Shown piece by piece: positions 19,178 to 28,189 of a stretch of 50,000 nt of DNA. The number at the start of each line of letters is the position of its first letter. The first letter of the stretch is position 1. Location of the stretch: assembly GCA_963575745.1 (NCBI GenBank), contig CAUYUJ010017844.1:1-50000 (forward strand), in the 5' to 3' direction. The notes beneath the pieces are model-generated. The model searched no databases. It was given only the letters and a program-made list of their open reading frames with translations, and was not told the origin of the DNA. The DNA comes from Prorocentrum cordatum (Eukaryota > Sar > Dinophyceae > Prorocentrales > Prorocentraceae). The position numbers were made by a program, and so were the translations under genes.

Positions 19178-19384
19178 CAGGTGAAAACACGTCTCTGCAT
19201 CGTGGACTACTTGATCAAACCCACACTTGGGGACAGTGGGAGACCATTCGGCCCCGTCGCTCTGACGCGGTGCTCTGGGTGGCTTCGAAAAGAGGCGCCG
19301 CGCGAACTTGACTATGCATCCACCCTACTTCCCTACGGCTCGGATCCGAACACATACGCGCTCTGCTACGCGCGACTCGGATAG
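19178..19384 (+). CDS. Candidate terminal exon, unknown protein
   Basis: Product not recognised. Begins at a plausible acceptor (CGACCAG|GTGAAAAC) after a decamer-like array and ends at TAG 19382-19384. It reads VKTRLCIVDYLIKPTLGDSG, includes LTRCSGWLRKEAPRELDYAS and ends SDPNTYALCYARLG. Composition is typical of a folded protein and neither strand offers a better frame. GTG at 19181 is not needed as a start if this is an internal or terminal exon. No domain recognised. Confidence 0.4.
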   Translation, partial: QVKTRLCIVDYLIKPTLGDSGRPFGPVALTRCSGWLRKEAPRELDYASTLLPYGSDPNTYALCYARLG

Positions 19385-19427
19385 AAACGTCCAAAAGCAA
19401 GGCGAAAAGATCAGCCTTGCATGTTGG

Positions 19428-19453
19428 GGGCGGAAATGTCCGCCCTACTTTTT
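19428..19453 (+). other. Perfect hairpin followed by T-run
   Basis: GGGCGGA-AATG-TCCGCCC forms a 7-bp stem with a 4-base loop, followed by TAC and TTTTT. GCAAGGC/GCCTTGC (about 19397-19420) makes a second small stem just upstream. It lies about 45 bases past the stop of the preceding candidate exon. It looks like a terminator or RNA 3'-end hairpin, but in a eukaryote this is only suggestive. Confidence 0.45.
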
Positions 19454-19579
19454 CGGCTTCTTAGAAATGGATTTCCGACGCACTTGTAAATTTGGAAAAA
19501 ATCGCAGTAGGGCGGACCCGGAGCCAGGGCAGCGTCGGCCAGCGGCGGCAAGCCCGCGGGCGGCCGCGCGCCGCGCCGC

Positions 19580-19850
19580 CTACTCGCGCGGGCGGGCAAT
19601 CGCTGCCCGGGCGGCCAGCTGCTCCCGGCGCTGCCCGTGGATGAGGCGCGCGGCTGCGTTGTTGGCCCAGATGCGGCGGCGCCGCCGGCGCAGACGGCTG
19701 CGGGCGGCTGTCCTGCAGGGCTGCCTCTTCGGCGCGCGCGTCGGCAGCCTCGGCGCACGTCCAATTGCCGAGGGCGGGAGCGCGCTCGGCTCCAGATGCT
19801 GCCCAGCCATTGGCGTAACGAAGAAATCGGCGCCTGCGGTGGGCTCGTCG
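19580..19850 (-). CDS. Candidate Arg/Ala-rich terminal exon, possible frameshift
   Basis: Product not recognised. The minus frame ending at TAG 19580-19582 finishes with RRRRIWANNAAARLIHGQRR then EQLAARAAIARPRE, with nearly 90 percent of codons ending in G/C. Upstream, from about 19830 to 19725, a different frame carries LGNWTCAEAADARAEEAALQ with equally high third-position G/C. A one-base shift near 19715 would be needed to join the two, so this is either a frameshifted gene, two exons with a very short intron, or an assembly indel. Basic and helix-forming; no domain recognised. Confidence 0.35.
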
Positions 19851-20034
19851 TATTGTTTTTGAAACTTTGGCGCCTGCGACGGGCTTCTCCAAAGTCTCGC
19901 AGACTGCCGACGTCCCCACCGCCCCCTCACTCTTGTCCGCATCTGCGGGGTGCTACGTTTTTCTATCCGCGGACGGGTGTCATAGCGGACCTGGAACTCC
20001 CCACAAGACACCATCGGGCAATGCGCAATCGTAA

Positions 20035-21018
20035 AAAAAGGAGCTGCGTACACGGGAGGAGGGGGAAAGGAAGGATGAGGAGGAGGCGGATGAGCACGAG
20101 GACGAGAAGGAGGACCAGAGGAAGGCGGAGGAGGGGATCGGAAAGGAGGGGAAAGGAGGGAAAAGCAGGGGGCCGACGACGATGAGAAAGGACTCAGATC
20201 CAGAAAAGTGGCCCGCGCTGAGGCTGCAGCGGCAGCACCACTTTGAGACACCAGAAAAGCTCCGATTGGAATACAACATACAAGCGGTGTAACAAGCAAT
20301 GCGCGGAGGGGGGCGGGCGACTACTGGGCCATCTTCGTGGGGGATCGAAGAAGATGGAGTAGGGGGGAGGGGGGAGGAGGGATGGCGGCGTGTGTGTGGG
20401 AGGGAGGAGGAGGGAGGAGAGACAGGAGGGAGCGAGGAGGAGCAGACAGGGTGTGGGGGGGAGAACGCAGATGAGAATAGCTGCTCGCATGTCTGTCCTG
20501 GGCGAATACCCAAACAGAAGAGGAAGCGGACCACTCCTAACCCCTTCTGCTATAGCGCACAATCACGGGCAGAACCCGTGGGTCCGTCCGTGCTGGCTGC
20601 TGGAGGCGCGCCCGCGCAAGCCCTAGCAGCCGGTAGTGAGTGCATAATCAATGGCGTACGTCTTATTGTGCCTGTGCGCACACACATACACACACGAGGA
20701 GGACGATGGGGGGGAGTAATAATGAAGTGTAATAATAAGAAGTGGACGGGAGAACAAACAGCGGAGAAAGGATGCAGAGGAAGGGCGAATGAGCGGGGAC
20801 GGATGAAGAGAGGGAACACGACCATTGAGAGTACGACTGGAACCTCAACGACTGATGCAAAATCAGTTGGTGGTGGGGGGGGGGGCTGCGCACAGATGTG
20901 CGTGTGCATCTATACATATACTAGAACCATCGCGCGCGCTCAGGTTCTAGCCCAGGCCGGGGGGGCGCTGGACGATCTTGGGCAACGCTATCAAGCACAG
21001 GCGCGCGACGGCATCTGA
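20035..21018 (+). pseudogene. Long candidate frame with one internal stop
   Basis: Product not recognised. One plus frame runs from 20035 to TGA 21016-21018 with a single TAA at 20290-20292. Before the stop it is Lys/Glu-rich and ends DPEKWPALRLQRQHHFETPE then KLRLEYNIQAV. Six bases after the stop an ATG (20299) opens a 239-codon frame with a Gly/Glu-rich start, CSHVCPGRIPKQKRKRTTPN, LAAGSECIINGVRLIVPVRT, a basic middle and the end GGALDDLGQRYQAQARDGI. The last part lies inside the duplicated 1.9-kb block. It could be two ORFs, a pseudogene with one nonsense change, or a terminal exon plus chance. Purine-rich DNA lowers stop frequency, so part of the openness is compositional. Confidence 0.38.
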
Positions 21019-22888
21019 GGAGCTTCTGGGGTGTTCCACATGCTTCGTCAACTGGCTGTTGGAGGCACCTCTTGGGTGCCTCTTGGGGGAGCGTCTGAGG
21101 GTCCCTTGGGGGCATCGGTTCTGCAATCTGAAGCCGTCATTGGCCGTCTTGGCTGCGTGGAGGCCCGACTTGAGGCCACCTGCGGCCAGATTGAGGCAAT
21201 CTGGAAGCCTCCCTGGGGCCTCCTGGAAGCAGTTTTGATGCATTTGGGGCACTCTTGGGCTATTTTAAAACCTCTTGGACGTCTCCCAGGGGCCTTTGGG
21301 GCCCTCGGGGAGCTTTTGGGGTCCTCGTCGGACCACTTTGGGGCCTCTTGCAGCCTCCTGTGGGCCTTGTGGGGGGACCGCTCTGCTGTTGGGTCGCGTT
21401 CCCCTTCTCCTCTCTTGGGGCTCTTGGGGCCCTCTCGGGCCGTCTTGGGCGCCTCAAGCACCGTCTTGGGGCCCTCGCGGGCCGTCTTGGGTCCCTCTTG
21501 GAGGCCTCTTCCTCTATGTGTGAGCGGTATTGGAAGCCTTTGGGGCCGTCTTGGAGCATCGGGATGCCAAAAGGCCGAAAAAAAAACCGTCAAAGCCCAA
21601 TCGTAAAACAATGAGTTGTGCCTCTTGGGGCCACCTTGGGAGATCTCTTGGAACCTCGTCGGCCCTCTTGGGAGCTTCTTGGGGGCCTCTTGGATCCGGT
21701 TGGGAGCCTCTGGGGACTTCCCGAGAACCTCTCGGGGTAGAAAGCTCGGATTCTCGGTTCGCTGTTGTTCCCGTCTTGGCCTACTCTTGGGCCGTCTGGG
21801 CCGTCCTGTGGGGCCCTCTCGGCCGTGACAATTAAAAGAGGGTATACGCCTCCGGCCCACCATGCCTTAAAGAGGGCCACTACATATAAGGAAATAACAC
21901 AGCCACAGGAGTAGCACTCACAATGAATAATATGAAACCAGACCATCTAATTACATATGCTGATCTTAGGAATCGAGTCTGATGAGGCCTCTTCATAACT
22001 CCATCGCCCAGAACCCTCCTCCCTCCTCCCCTCAAACTCGCTGCTCTCCAGATCTCTCCTCCTGATCTTGCGCCCTCCTGCGCTTGTGTTGTCTGCGCAG
22101 GCTCCCCGCCGGAACATGCTGTGCACAAGTGCTGTCACTGCTCCCGCCACCGTGCCCTGGGTGGTGGGTCAGAGGCCTCATGGGTGTTGGTTTGGATCTC
22201 GTGGTTGGCATGTCGGGGACGTCGTGAAGGCAGTTTCGCAGCTTCTCGGTAGCCGTTTTGGGACCGTTGTAGGGCCTCCTCGGGCTGCTTTGTGGCCTCT
22301 TTAGGCCTCGTTTGGGCCTCCTGGGTGCCTCTTGGGGGCCTCCTGGGGCCTCTTGGGGGCTCCTTGGGGCCTCCTGGGGCACTCTTCAAGCGGGAGGGTC
22401 GAATTTTGGAGTCGTGGTCCCCCTCTTGGGCGCATCTTGGGTCCGTCTTGGGGCTCTGTTGGGCTGTCTTGGGCGACTCTGGGGCCGTCTTGGGGCCCTC
22501 TTGGGCCGTCTTGGGGCGCTCTTGGGGGCCTATTGAGCCATCTTGGAACGTCGGACAGCCGAAAAGGCTGGAAGGCCAAAATCGGTCGAAAACCTTCGTA
22601 AACTTGACGATTTCGGCCTCTGGAAGCGCTCTGGAGAGGCGTCTTGAAGCGTCGTGGAGTGCCTTGGGGCGCCTCTCGGGCCGTCTTGGGCATATCTTGG
22701 GCGTCCTAGAGCGGTCTTTCGGCGACTCGGGGCCCGCTTGGGCCGTCTTGGGAGCCTCTGGAGGCCCTCCTGGACTATTTTGGGCCTCCCCGGCCGCCCC
22801 TCCTCCCATGGGGGGTCGGAGGCGGCGCCCTCCGAGGTCTAGGACGCGGAAACCCTTTTAAAAACACAGGGAAAATGAGCCCCAGTAC
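20928..22888. repeat. 1.9-kb modular block, copy 1
   Basis: Starts AGAACCATCGCGCGCGCTCA then GGTTCTAGCCCAGGCCGGGG, continues with long decamer arrays in the GCCTCTTGGG/GCCGTCTTGGG orientation (about 21050-21830 and 22240-22790), and ends with a box near 22823-22888 (GGACGCGGAAACC, AAAATGAGCCCC). Copy 2 is 23894-25742, mostly over 90 percent alike by eye. Copy 1 carries an AT-rich segment at about 21833-22010 that copy 2 lacks. Linkers such as GGGATGCCAAAAGGC and an A-run break the decamers. Confidence 0.93.
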
Positions 22889-23165
22889 CCCATGGAAACA
22901 CAAAAAAAAAGAAAAAAGAACAGACAAGGGAAGAAACCAGAAAACCAAAACAAGAGAAAGAGAACAGAGCAATACGAAAAAACCAAGCACCAGCCGGCTT
23001 TTCGGCGCCTCTTGGACCGATGGAGCTCCGAAACCGCGAGAAAGAACACCCCAAAAAAAACAAAAAAACAAAAACCAACGCCAAACACAAAAAAAAAAAA
23101 AAAAAAAAAGAACCAAACAAGCCAAAACATTAAAAAACATTGTGAATCGTTTTGATTTTTTTTCT
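22889..23165. repeat. A-rich tract after the block-1 end box
   Basis: Plus strand very A-rich with A-runs up to about 21 (near 23091-23109), interrupted by a short decamer-like piece at about 23005-23040. Minus-strand frames here are Phe/Leu/Val runs from poly-T and are not genes. It resembles a degenerate poly(A) tail but is too long and interrupted to say so. Confidence 0.8.
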
Positions 23166-23184
23166 CCAGCCGTACCGCGATACC

Positions 23185-23865
23185 TATCAGACTTCTTGGG
23201 GTCTCTTGGAGGCCACCTGGGAGCCTCGAGAGCCGTCGGAAGGCTGACTTGGGCTGCTCGGGAGCGTCTTGGGCCATCCTTTCGCATTCTGGGGGCTCCT
23301 AGGGGGCGTCTTGGGCCCTCCTGGAGCGCTGTGGAGGCTGCCCAGAAAGGCTGGGGCAGCGGTGCCGGGAGCGTCCCCGAGATGTGGCCATATCTTTCCA
23401 GCGCGTTCCAGGAGCATCTTCCCGGAACGCGCTCGTGGCAGGGCGCCCACGTCCGAGGACGTTGGCATGGGAAACCGCAGCGCGTGATCATTCCAGCGCG
23501 TTCCGGCGAAGACCGTCCGGAACGCGCTTGGGCAAGCCCTGGGTTTGAGTAAGGCGAGTGGGAACCGTTCAGGCAGTTTGGGATGCTCGGGGCAAGAGGC
23601 GGAAGCCATCCTCAGAAGACATGCAGTCTTCCTGGAGCCGTCTTGCAGAAAACCAAAAAAATGAGACCCTGCAGTCGTTCCTGGAGCCGTCTTGGAGCCC
23701 TCTTGGGCTGCCCTGGAGCCTGTTGGAGCCCTCTGCGGAATGGTCTTGGAGCCCGCGCCGAGGATCTGGAAAATGTCCGGGACCATCGCGGCGGCCTCCG
23801 AGGCCCGGGACGCCGAAACCCCGTGAAAACATAGCGAAAATGAGCCCCGGTACTCGCATGGAGGG
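23185..23865. repeat. Partial modular block with its own end box
   Basis: Decamer sequence (GGGAGCGTCTTGGGC, GGGGCGTCTTGGGCC) with a 45-base part repeating CCAGCGCGTTCC (23398, 23491), then the end box at 23796-23862: GGCGGCCTCCGAGGCCCGGG, CGCCGAAACC, GTGAAAACATAGCGAAAATG, AGCCCCGG. This is the third copy of the end box (others at 22823 and 25671). Confidence 0.88.
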
Positions 23866-23893
23866 TCGGGCAGCTGTTTTCGGGCCCCTGGGT

Positions 23894-25742
23894 TAGAACC
23901 ATCGCGCGCGCTTCGCGCGCGCGCTCAGGTTCTAGCCCAGGCCGGGGGGGCGCTGGACGATCTTGGACAGCGCTATCAAGCACAGGCGCGCGACGGCATC
24001 TGAGGAGCTTCTGGGGTGTTCCGCATGCTTCGTCAACTGGCTGTTGGAGGCACCTCTTGGGTGCTTCTTTGGGGGGCGTCTGAGGGTCCCTTGGGGGCAT
24101 CGGTTCTGCAATCTGAAGCCGTCATTGGCCGTCTTGGCTGCGTGGAGGCCCGACTTGAGGCCACCTGCGGCCAGATTGAGGCAATCCGGAAGCCTCCCAG
24201 GGGCCTCCTGGAAGCAGTTTTGACGCATCGAGGGTACTCTTGGGCAGCCTCTTGGACGTCTCCTGGTGGCCTTTTAGGCCCTCGGGGAAGCTTCTGGGGT
24301 CCTCGTCGGACCACTTGGGGGCCTCTTGCGGCCTCCTGTGGGCCTTGTGGGGGGACCGCTCTGCTGTTGGATCGCGTTCCCCTTCTTGAGCCTCTCTTGG
24401 GGCTCTTGGGGCCCTCTCAGGCCGTCTTGGGCGCCTCAAGCACCGTTTTGGGGCCCTCGCGGGCCGTCTTGGGGTCCTCTTGGAGGCCTCGTCCTCTATA
24501 TGGGAGCGGTATTGGAAGCCTATTGGGCCGTCTTGGAGCATCGGGATGCCAAAAGGCAAAAAAAAAAAACGTCAAAGCCCAATCGTAAAACAATGTGTTG
24601 TGCCTCTTGGGGCCACCTTGGGAGATCTCTTGGAACCTCGTCGGCCCTCTCGGGAGCTTCTTGGGGGCCTCTTGGATCCGATTGGGGGCCTCTTGGGACT
24701 TCCCGAGACCCTCTCGGGGTAGAAAGCTCGGATTCTCTGTTCGTGTTTCCCTTCTTGGGCCTCTCTTGGGGCCGTCTCGGGGCCCTCTCGGGCCGTCTTG
24801 GGCGCCTCAGGCACCGCCTTGGGGCCCTCGTGGGCCGCCCAGGGCCCTCTTGGAAGCCTCTTCGGCTATCTTGGAGCTGTCTGGGAGGCCTCTTCCTCCT
24901 CCTCGTCCCCCTCCTCCTCCTCCTCCCACTCCAACTCTCTCTACTCCTGATCTTCCTCCTCCTCCTGCAGCGTGTTCCTGAAGGCTCCCGCCGGAACATG
25001 CTGTGCACAAGTGCTGTCACTGCTCCCGCCACCGTGCCCTGGGTGGTGGGTCAGAGGCCTCATGGGTGTTGGTTTGGACCTCGTGGTTGGCCTGTCGGGG
25101 ACGTCGTGAAGGCAGTTTCGCAGCTTCTCGGTAGCCGTTTTGGGACCGTTGTGGGGCCTCCTCGGGGCTGTTTTGTGGCCACTGTAGGCCTCGTTTGGGC
25201 CTCCTGGGTACCTGTTGGGGGCATCCTGGGGCCTCTTGGGGGCTCCTTGGGGCCTCCTGGGGCACTCTTCAAGCCGGAGGGTCGAATTTTGGAGTCGTGG
25301 TCCCCCTCTTGGGCGCATCTTGGGGCCGTCTTGGGGCTCTGTTGGGCTGTCTTGGGCGACTCTGGGGCCGTCTTGGGGCCCTCTTGGGTCGTCTCGGGGC
25401 GCTCTTGGGGGCCTATTGAGCCATCTTGGGACGTCGGACAGCCGAAAAGGCTGGAAGGCCAAAATCGGTCGAAAACCTTTGTAAAATTGACGATTTCGGC
25501 CTCTGGAAGCGCTCTGGAGAGGCGTCTTGAAGGCGTCGTGGAGTGCCTTGGGGCGCCTCTCGGGCCGTCTTGGGCCTATCTTGGTCGTCCTGGAGCGGTC
25601 TTTCGGCGACTCGGGGCCCGCTTGGGCCGTCTTGGGAGCCTCTGGAGGCCCTCCTGGCCCATGGGGGGTCGGAGGCGGCGGCCTCCGAGGCCCAGGACGC
25701 GGAAACCATGTAAAAACAAGGAAAATGAGCCCCGGTCCCGCC
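23894..25742. repeat. 1.9-kb modular block, copy 2
   Basis: Begins as copy 1, but with an extra palindromic GCGCGCGC-TT-CGCGCGCGCG at 23902-23922, and ends with the same box at 25671-25742. The middle differs: where copy 1 has the AT-rich segment, copy 2 has a CTC-rich stretch (24890-24965). They rejoin at CCGGAACATGCTGTGCACAA (22107 and 24991). A 514-codon open frame across this copy is explained by the stop-poor decamers. Confidence 0.93.
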
Positions 25743-25789
25743 ATGGGGGGTGGAGGCACCTGTCCAGGGGCCCCCGGCCTCGCCCCCAG

Positions 25790-25875
25790 GGATATATATA
25801 TATATATATATATAGATATCATAATGTATATCTAGATTCCATTATTATATACATATATATAAATATATAGCTTCC
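25790..25875. repeat. (TA)n tract abutting the retroelement relic
   Basis: (TA)n at 25792-25814 and further ATATAT islands to 25869, immediately next to the end of the reverse-transcriptase relic. Confidence 0.93.
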
Positions 25876-25879
25876 TTCA

Positions 25880-26305
25880 CGATTTTGATTGGCTCCCCCT
25901 GCGGCATCCCCACACAACCAGCAGAAACGATGTGAAAGTGCACCGGCTGGTCACAATTCAATTCCAATCCGTACTTCCGCCCCTCCGCCACAACTGCGTC
26001 CAGCATAAGCTCGACGTTTGCTAGTTGATGAGATACCAACGCTGTGCCGTCGGCGTAAAGTTTGCCCCTGGATACAACGTAACCCGTTTCTGGTTGAGGG
26101 GAAGGTCCGAGAGAGCGCCCTTCAGCATCACAGTCTGTACAATAGTAAATGACTAAGGTGACAACGGGCATCCCTAGGCAATGCCTGCTGATGGACGTCG
26201 CTGTGATGATTTACCACAGTGGTCCAATATAGAAAAATACTTGCGTGAATATATCTCCCTGATCATTTGTACGAGAGGGTGTGGTAACCCGAATCTTGTC
26301 AAAGC
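25880..26305 (-). pseudogene. Decayed non-LTR (LINE-type) reverse transcriptase
   Basis: On the minus strand, 26300-26174 reads ALTRFGLPHPLVQMIREIYS and then PSAGIA, a stop, GCPLSP and a second stop. This is the conserved reverse-transcriptase block normally seen as GIxQGCPLSP, here with TAG in place of the Gln codon and TAG after the final Pro. After a one-base phase change the next block appears at about 26060-25950 as YADGTALVS, NVELMLDAVV and GRKYGLELN, which matches the catalytic YxDD motif and the following helix of LINE enzymes. The second catalytic Asp is Gly. Two nonsense changes, a frameshift and an altered active site make it dead. Only the palm region remains; no endonuclease or 5' region was recognised. 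It ends at the (TA)n tract. Confidence 0.85.
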
Positions 26306-26310
26306 TGCAC

Positions 26311-26790
26311 ACACATCTCGTCCCGAAAAGGCGCCCAAGAAGAAACCCCAAAAGAAAGCCGGGCTTGGCAAAGCTTCCGTCACGGAGTCGATCCGCGACG
26401 AGTCGGAGGATGCGAGACGGGAGCTGTTTGGTGCGTGGGTGTTGCCGCTGCTGGTCCGTTCCTTCGTGTACCTCGTCGGGGTGCTCGTGATGGCTGTCTT
26501 GGGGCTTGTGCATTATTCTGGGATTGCTCTTGCAATGGGCCCTGAATCTATGCGTTTATGCACGATGGTGCTTTTGCAGTGCTGCGGTGGCGTGGACCCA
26601 CCTTGAAGACGAGAACGAGCTCGAATTGGACGGCGAATTTCTGTTGTACTGCTTCCAAGACGAGCCACGCTACGTCCTCTTGGGCATCTTCTCGTGGGAG
26701 GGGTTGTGAAAGTTCGCGGGGGCTCGGCGGCCTCTCTCCTGGAGTTGCTGCCGCTGTCCACGGCCGTCGTCTTCTCGGGGTGCTTGTGAG
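26311..26790 (+). pseudogene. Candidate membrane protein with two phase shifts
   Basis: Product not recognised. Frame 1 gives RPEKAPKKKPQKKAGLGKAS, a charged stretch, then VRSFVYLVGVLVMAVLGL. From about 26506 the coding-like signal moves one frame: LCIILGLLLQWALNLCVYAR, then WTHLEDENELELDGEFLLYC and EPRYVLLGIFSWEG before TGA at 26707-26709. A third segment in the first frame, KVRGGSAASLLELLPLSTAV, runs to TGA near 26790. The parts together suggest a basic Lys-rich segment, two close hydrophobic helices and an acidic tail. The shifts may be real decay, sequencing indels or unrecognised tiny introns. The frame before 26310 overlaps the reverse-transcriptase relic and is not counted. Confidence 0.4.
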
Positions 26791-26794
26791 GCGG

Positions 26795-27000
26795 CGGCGC
26801 GTCTCCCTCCTCCTCCTCCTCCTCCTCCTCCTCCTCCTCTTCCTCCTCCTCCTTCGCCTTCGCCTGATCCGTGCCGAGCAGGGGTGTCTCGTCTGATCGG
26901 GGCGGCCATTGGCCTGTGGAGTACTAAGTCCTCCTCTTCCTCATCCTCCTCCTCCTCCTCCTCCTCCTGATCCTCCTCCCCCTCCTCCTCGACCTCCTAC
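26795..27000. repeat. (CTC)n tracts
   Basis: Two CTC blocks at about 26808-26862 and 26930-26998, separated by 65 mixed bases. Confidence 0.95.
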
Positions 27001-27128
27001 ACAACAACACAATGTCAATACTACGCGCCTCTCTCCCCTAACCCCGTCCGGAAGATAGCCGTTGGTCTCCGCGCACTGTTTTCATCCACACTGAATTGGA
27101 AAGAGGTGGTCATTCTTGTGTTTATCCC

Positions 27129-27162
27129 AGCCATCCTGTGGTGTTGCGTCCTCGTTTTGAAG
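27129..27162. repeat. CCTGTGGTGTTGGGTCCTCG element, copy 2
   Basis: CCATCCTGTGGTGTTGCGTC, then CTCGTTTTGAAGATCGG. Copies 1 and 3 are at 10268 and 27361. Confidence 0.85.
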
Positions 27163-27195
27163 ATCGGCGGCGAGCCTGGCGGAGAAGTGGAAAGG

Positions 27196-27340
27196 AGAGG
27201 GCCTTCTCAGAAGGCTCGGAAGGCCTCTGGCCTTCTGAGAAGTTTCTGAGGCTTCCCCGAAGACACAGACAACCTCTCAGAAGGTCCGCGGGTTGCTGAG
27301 AAGCCCCGCCGCCTTCTGAGAAGGCCTTCCCCTTCTTACT
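27196..27340. repeat. Interspersed repeat A, copy 2
   Basis: Same order of CTTCTCAGAAGG and CTTCTGAGAAG palindromes as 7855-8010, including GGCCTTCTGAGAAGTTTCTG and CCCCGAAGACACAGACAACC. A short further piece with two CTTCTCAGAAG words lies at 27540-27575. Confidence 0.88.
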
Positions 27341-27360
27341 TGCCCCTCGCTCGCCGCCGA

Positions 27361-27393
27361 GTCCTGTGGTGTTGGGTCCTCGTGCTGAAAAGA
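27361..27393. repeat. CCTGTGGTGTTGGGTCCTCG element, copy 3
   Basis: GTCCTGTGGTGTTGGGTCCT, then CGTGCTGAAAAGACAGGG. Only about 230 bases from copy 2, with repeat A lying between the two. Confidence 0.85.
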
Positions 27394-27591
27394 CAGGGCC
27401 GCGCGTCTCCTTTCTTCCCTCCCGCTGCCCGCCTCCTCCCTCCTCCCATCCCTGTCATCCCTGCCTCTGCCCACCGAATGCCTCTGTTTCGACGAACCTC
27501 TCGGCGGCGAGCGTGGGGGGGGGGGAAGTGAGAAGGAGAAGGCCTTCTCAGAAGGCGGCGGGGCTTCTCAGAAGCCATCGCGCCTCCTGAA

Positions 27592-28047
27592 ATGGTCGTG
27601 GGGCAACCGCTGGCTGGCCAGCTTCCTACTCGGTGCGCCTTTTGCAGAGGCCCCTGGCTGCAGGCGGGCCCACCGGGGAGGGGAGGAAGCGAAGTCCCAG
27701 GGCAGGCCAACTCAAGGCCGGCCTTGGATCCTGGAGGCCCGCAACGATGTGGTGTCGATGCAGGGGTAGGACGCAAACGTGCAGGCGCACGTAGGCTGGC
27801 CTCGAAGTGCAGTGCGATGACGTGGGGATCCCAGCGCGCACGTCGGGCGTACGTCGGCCCCAGCGCGCAGTGCGATGACGTGGGGATCCGCTGGGCGTTC
27901 GCTCGGAGCCGCCGCCCCCCTGAGAGCTGCTGGGGGCGCCATCCCCGCGGCCAGCGGTCGATCCGACGATGCCATGGACGCCGTGCCGTGGTCAATGCTG
28001 GGGCCGGCCTGCCTGCCCCTGGATGCCCCTGGGAGGCAAGCTACTGA
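27592..28047 (+). other. GC-rich spacer, weak open frame, 24-bp direct repeat
   Basis: An ATG-started frame of 151 codons (27592-28047) is open, but its composition is not convincing and minus frames compete. GCAGTGCGATGACGTGGGGA followed by TCC occurs at 27813 and 27867. No domain recognised; probably non-coding. Confidence 0.3.
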
Positions 28048-28189
28048 GAATCAGGAGAAGCAGGCAAGACATCAGGCGCCTTCTCGCCTGCAGCCAAGCG
28101 GAGGGAGGAGGGGAGGGGGAGAGGGACCCCCCAGGTCCCCCTGGGGGGTCCCTGCCCGGACCTACGTGCTATCGAGAGCGCTGGGGGGG

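Noticed and set aside
19215-19400. Minus frame opposite the 19178-19384 exon candidate
   Set aside because: Arg/Ser-rich shadow of the better plus frame.
22775-23491. Phe/Leu-rich minus frame resembling a membrane protein
   Set aside because: It comes from the A-rich tract read as poly-T on the other strand.
24326-25870. 514-codon plus-strand frame over modular block copy 2
   Set aside because: The decamer units have no stop in this phase, the translation is monotonous Leu, Gly, Pro, Ser and Trp, and the frame is not kept in block copy 1.
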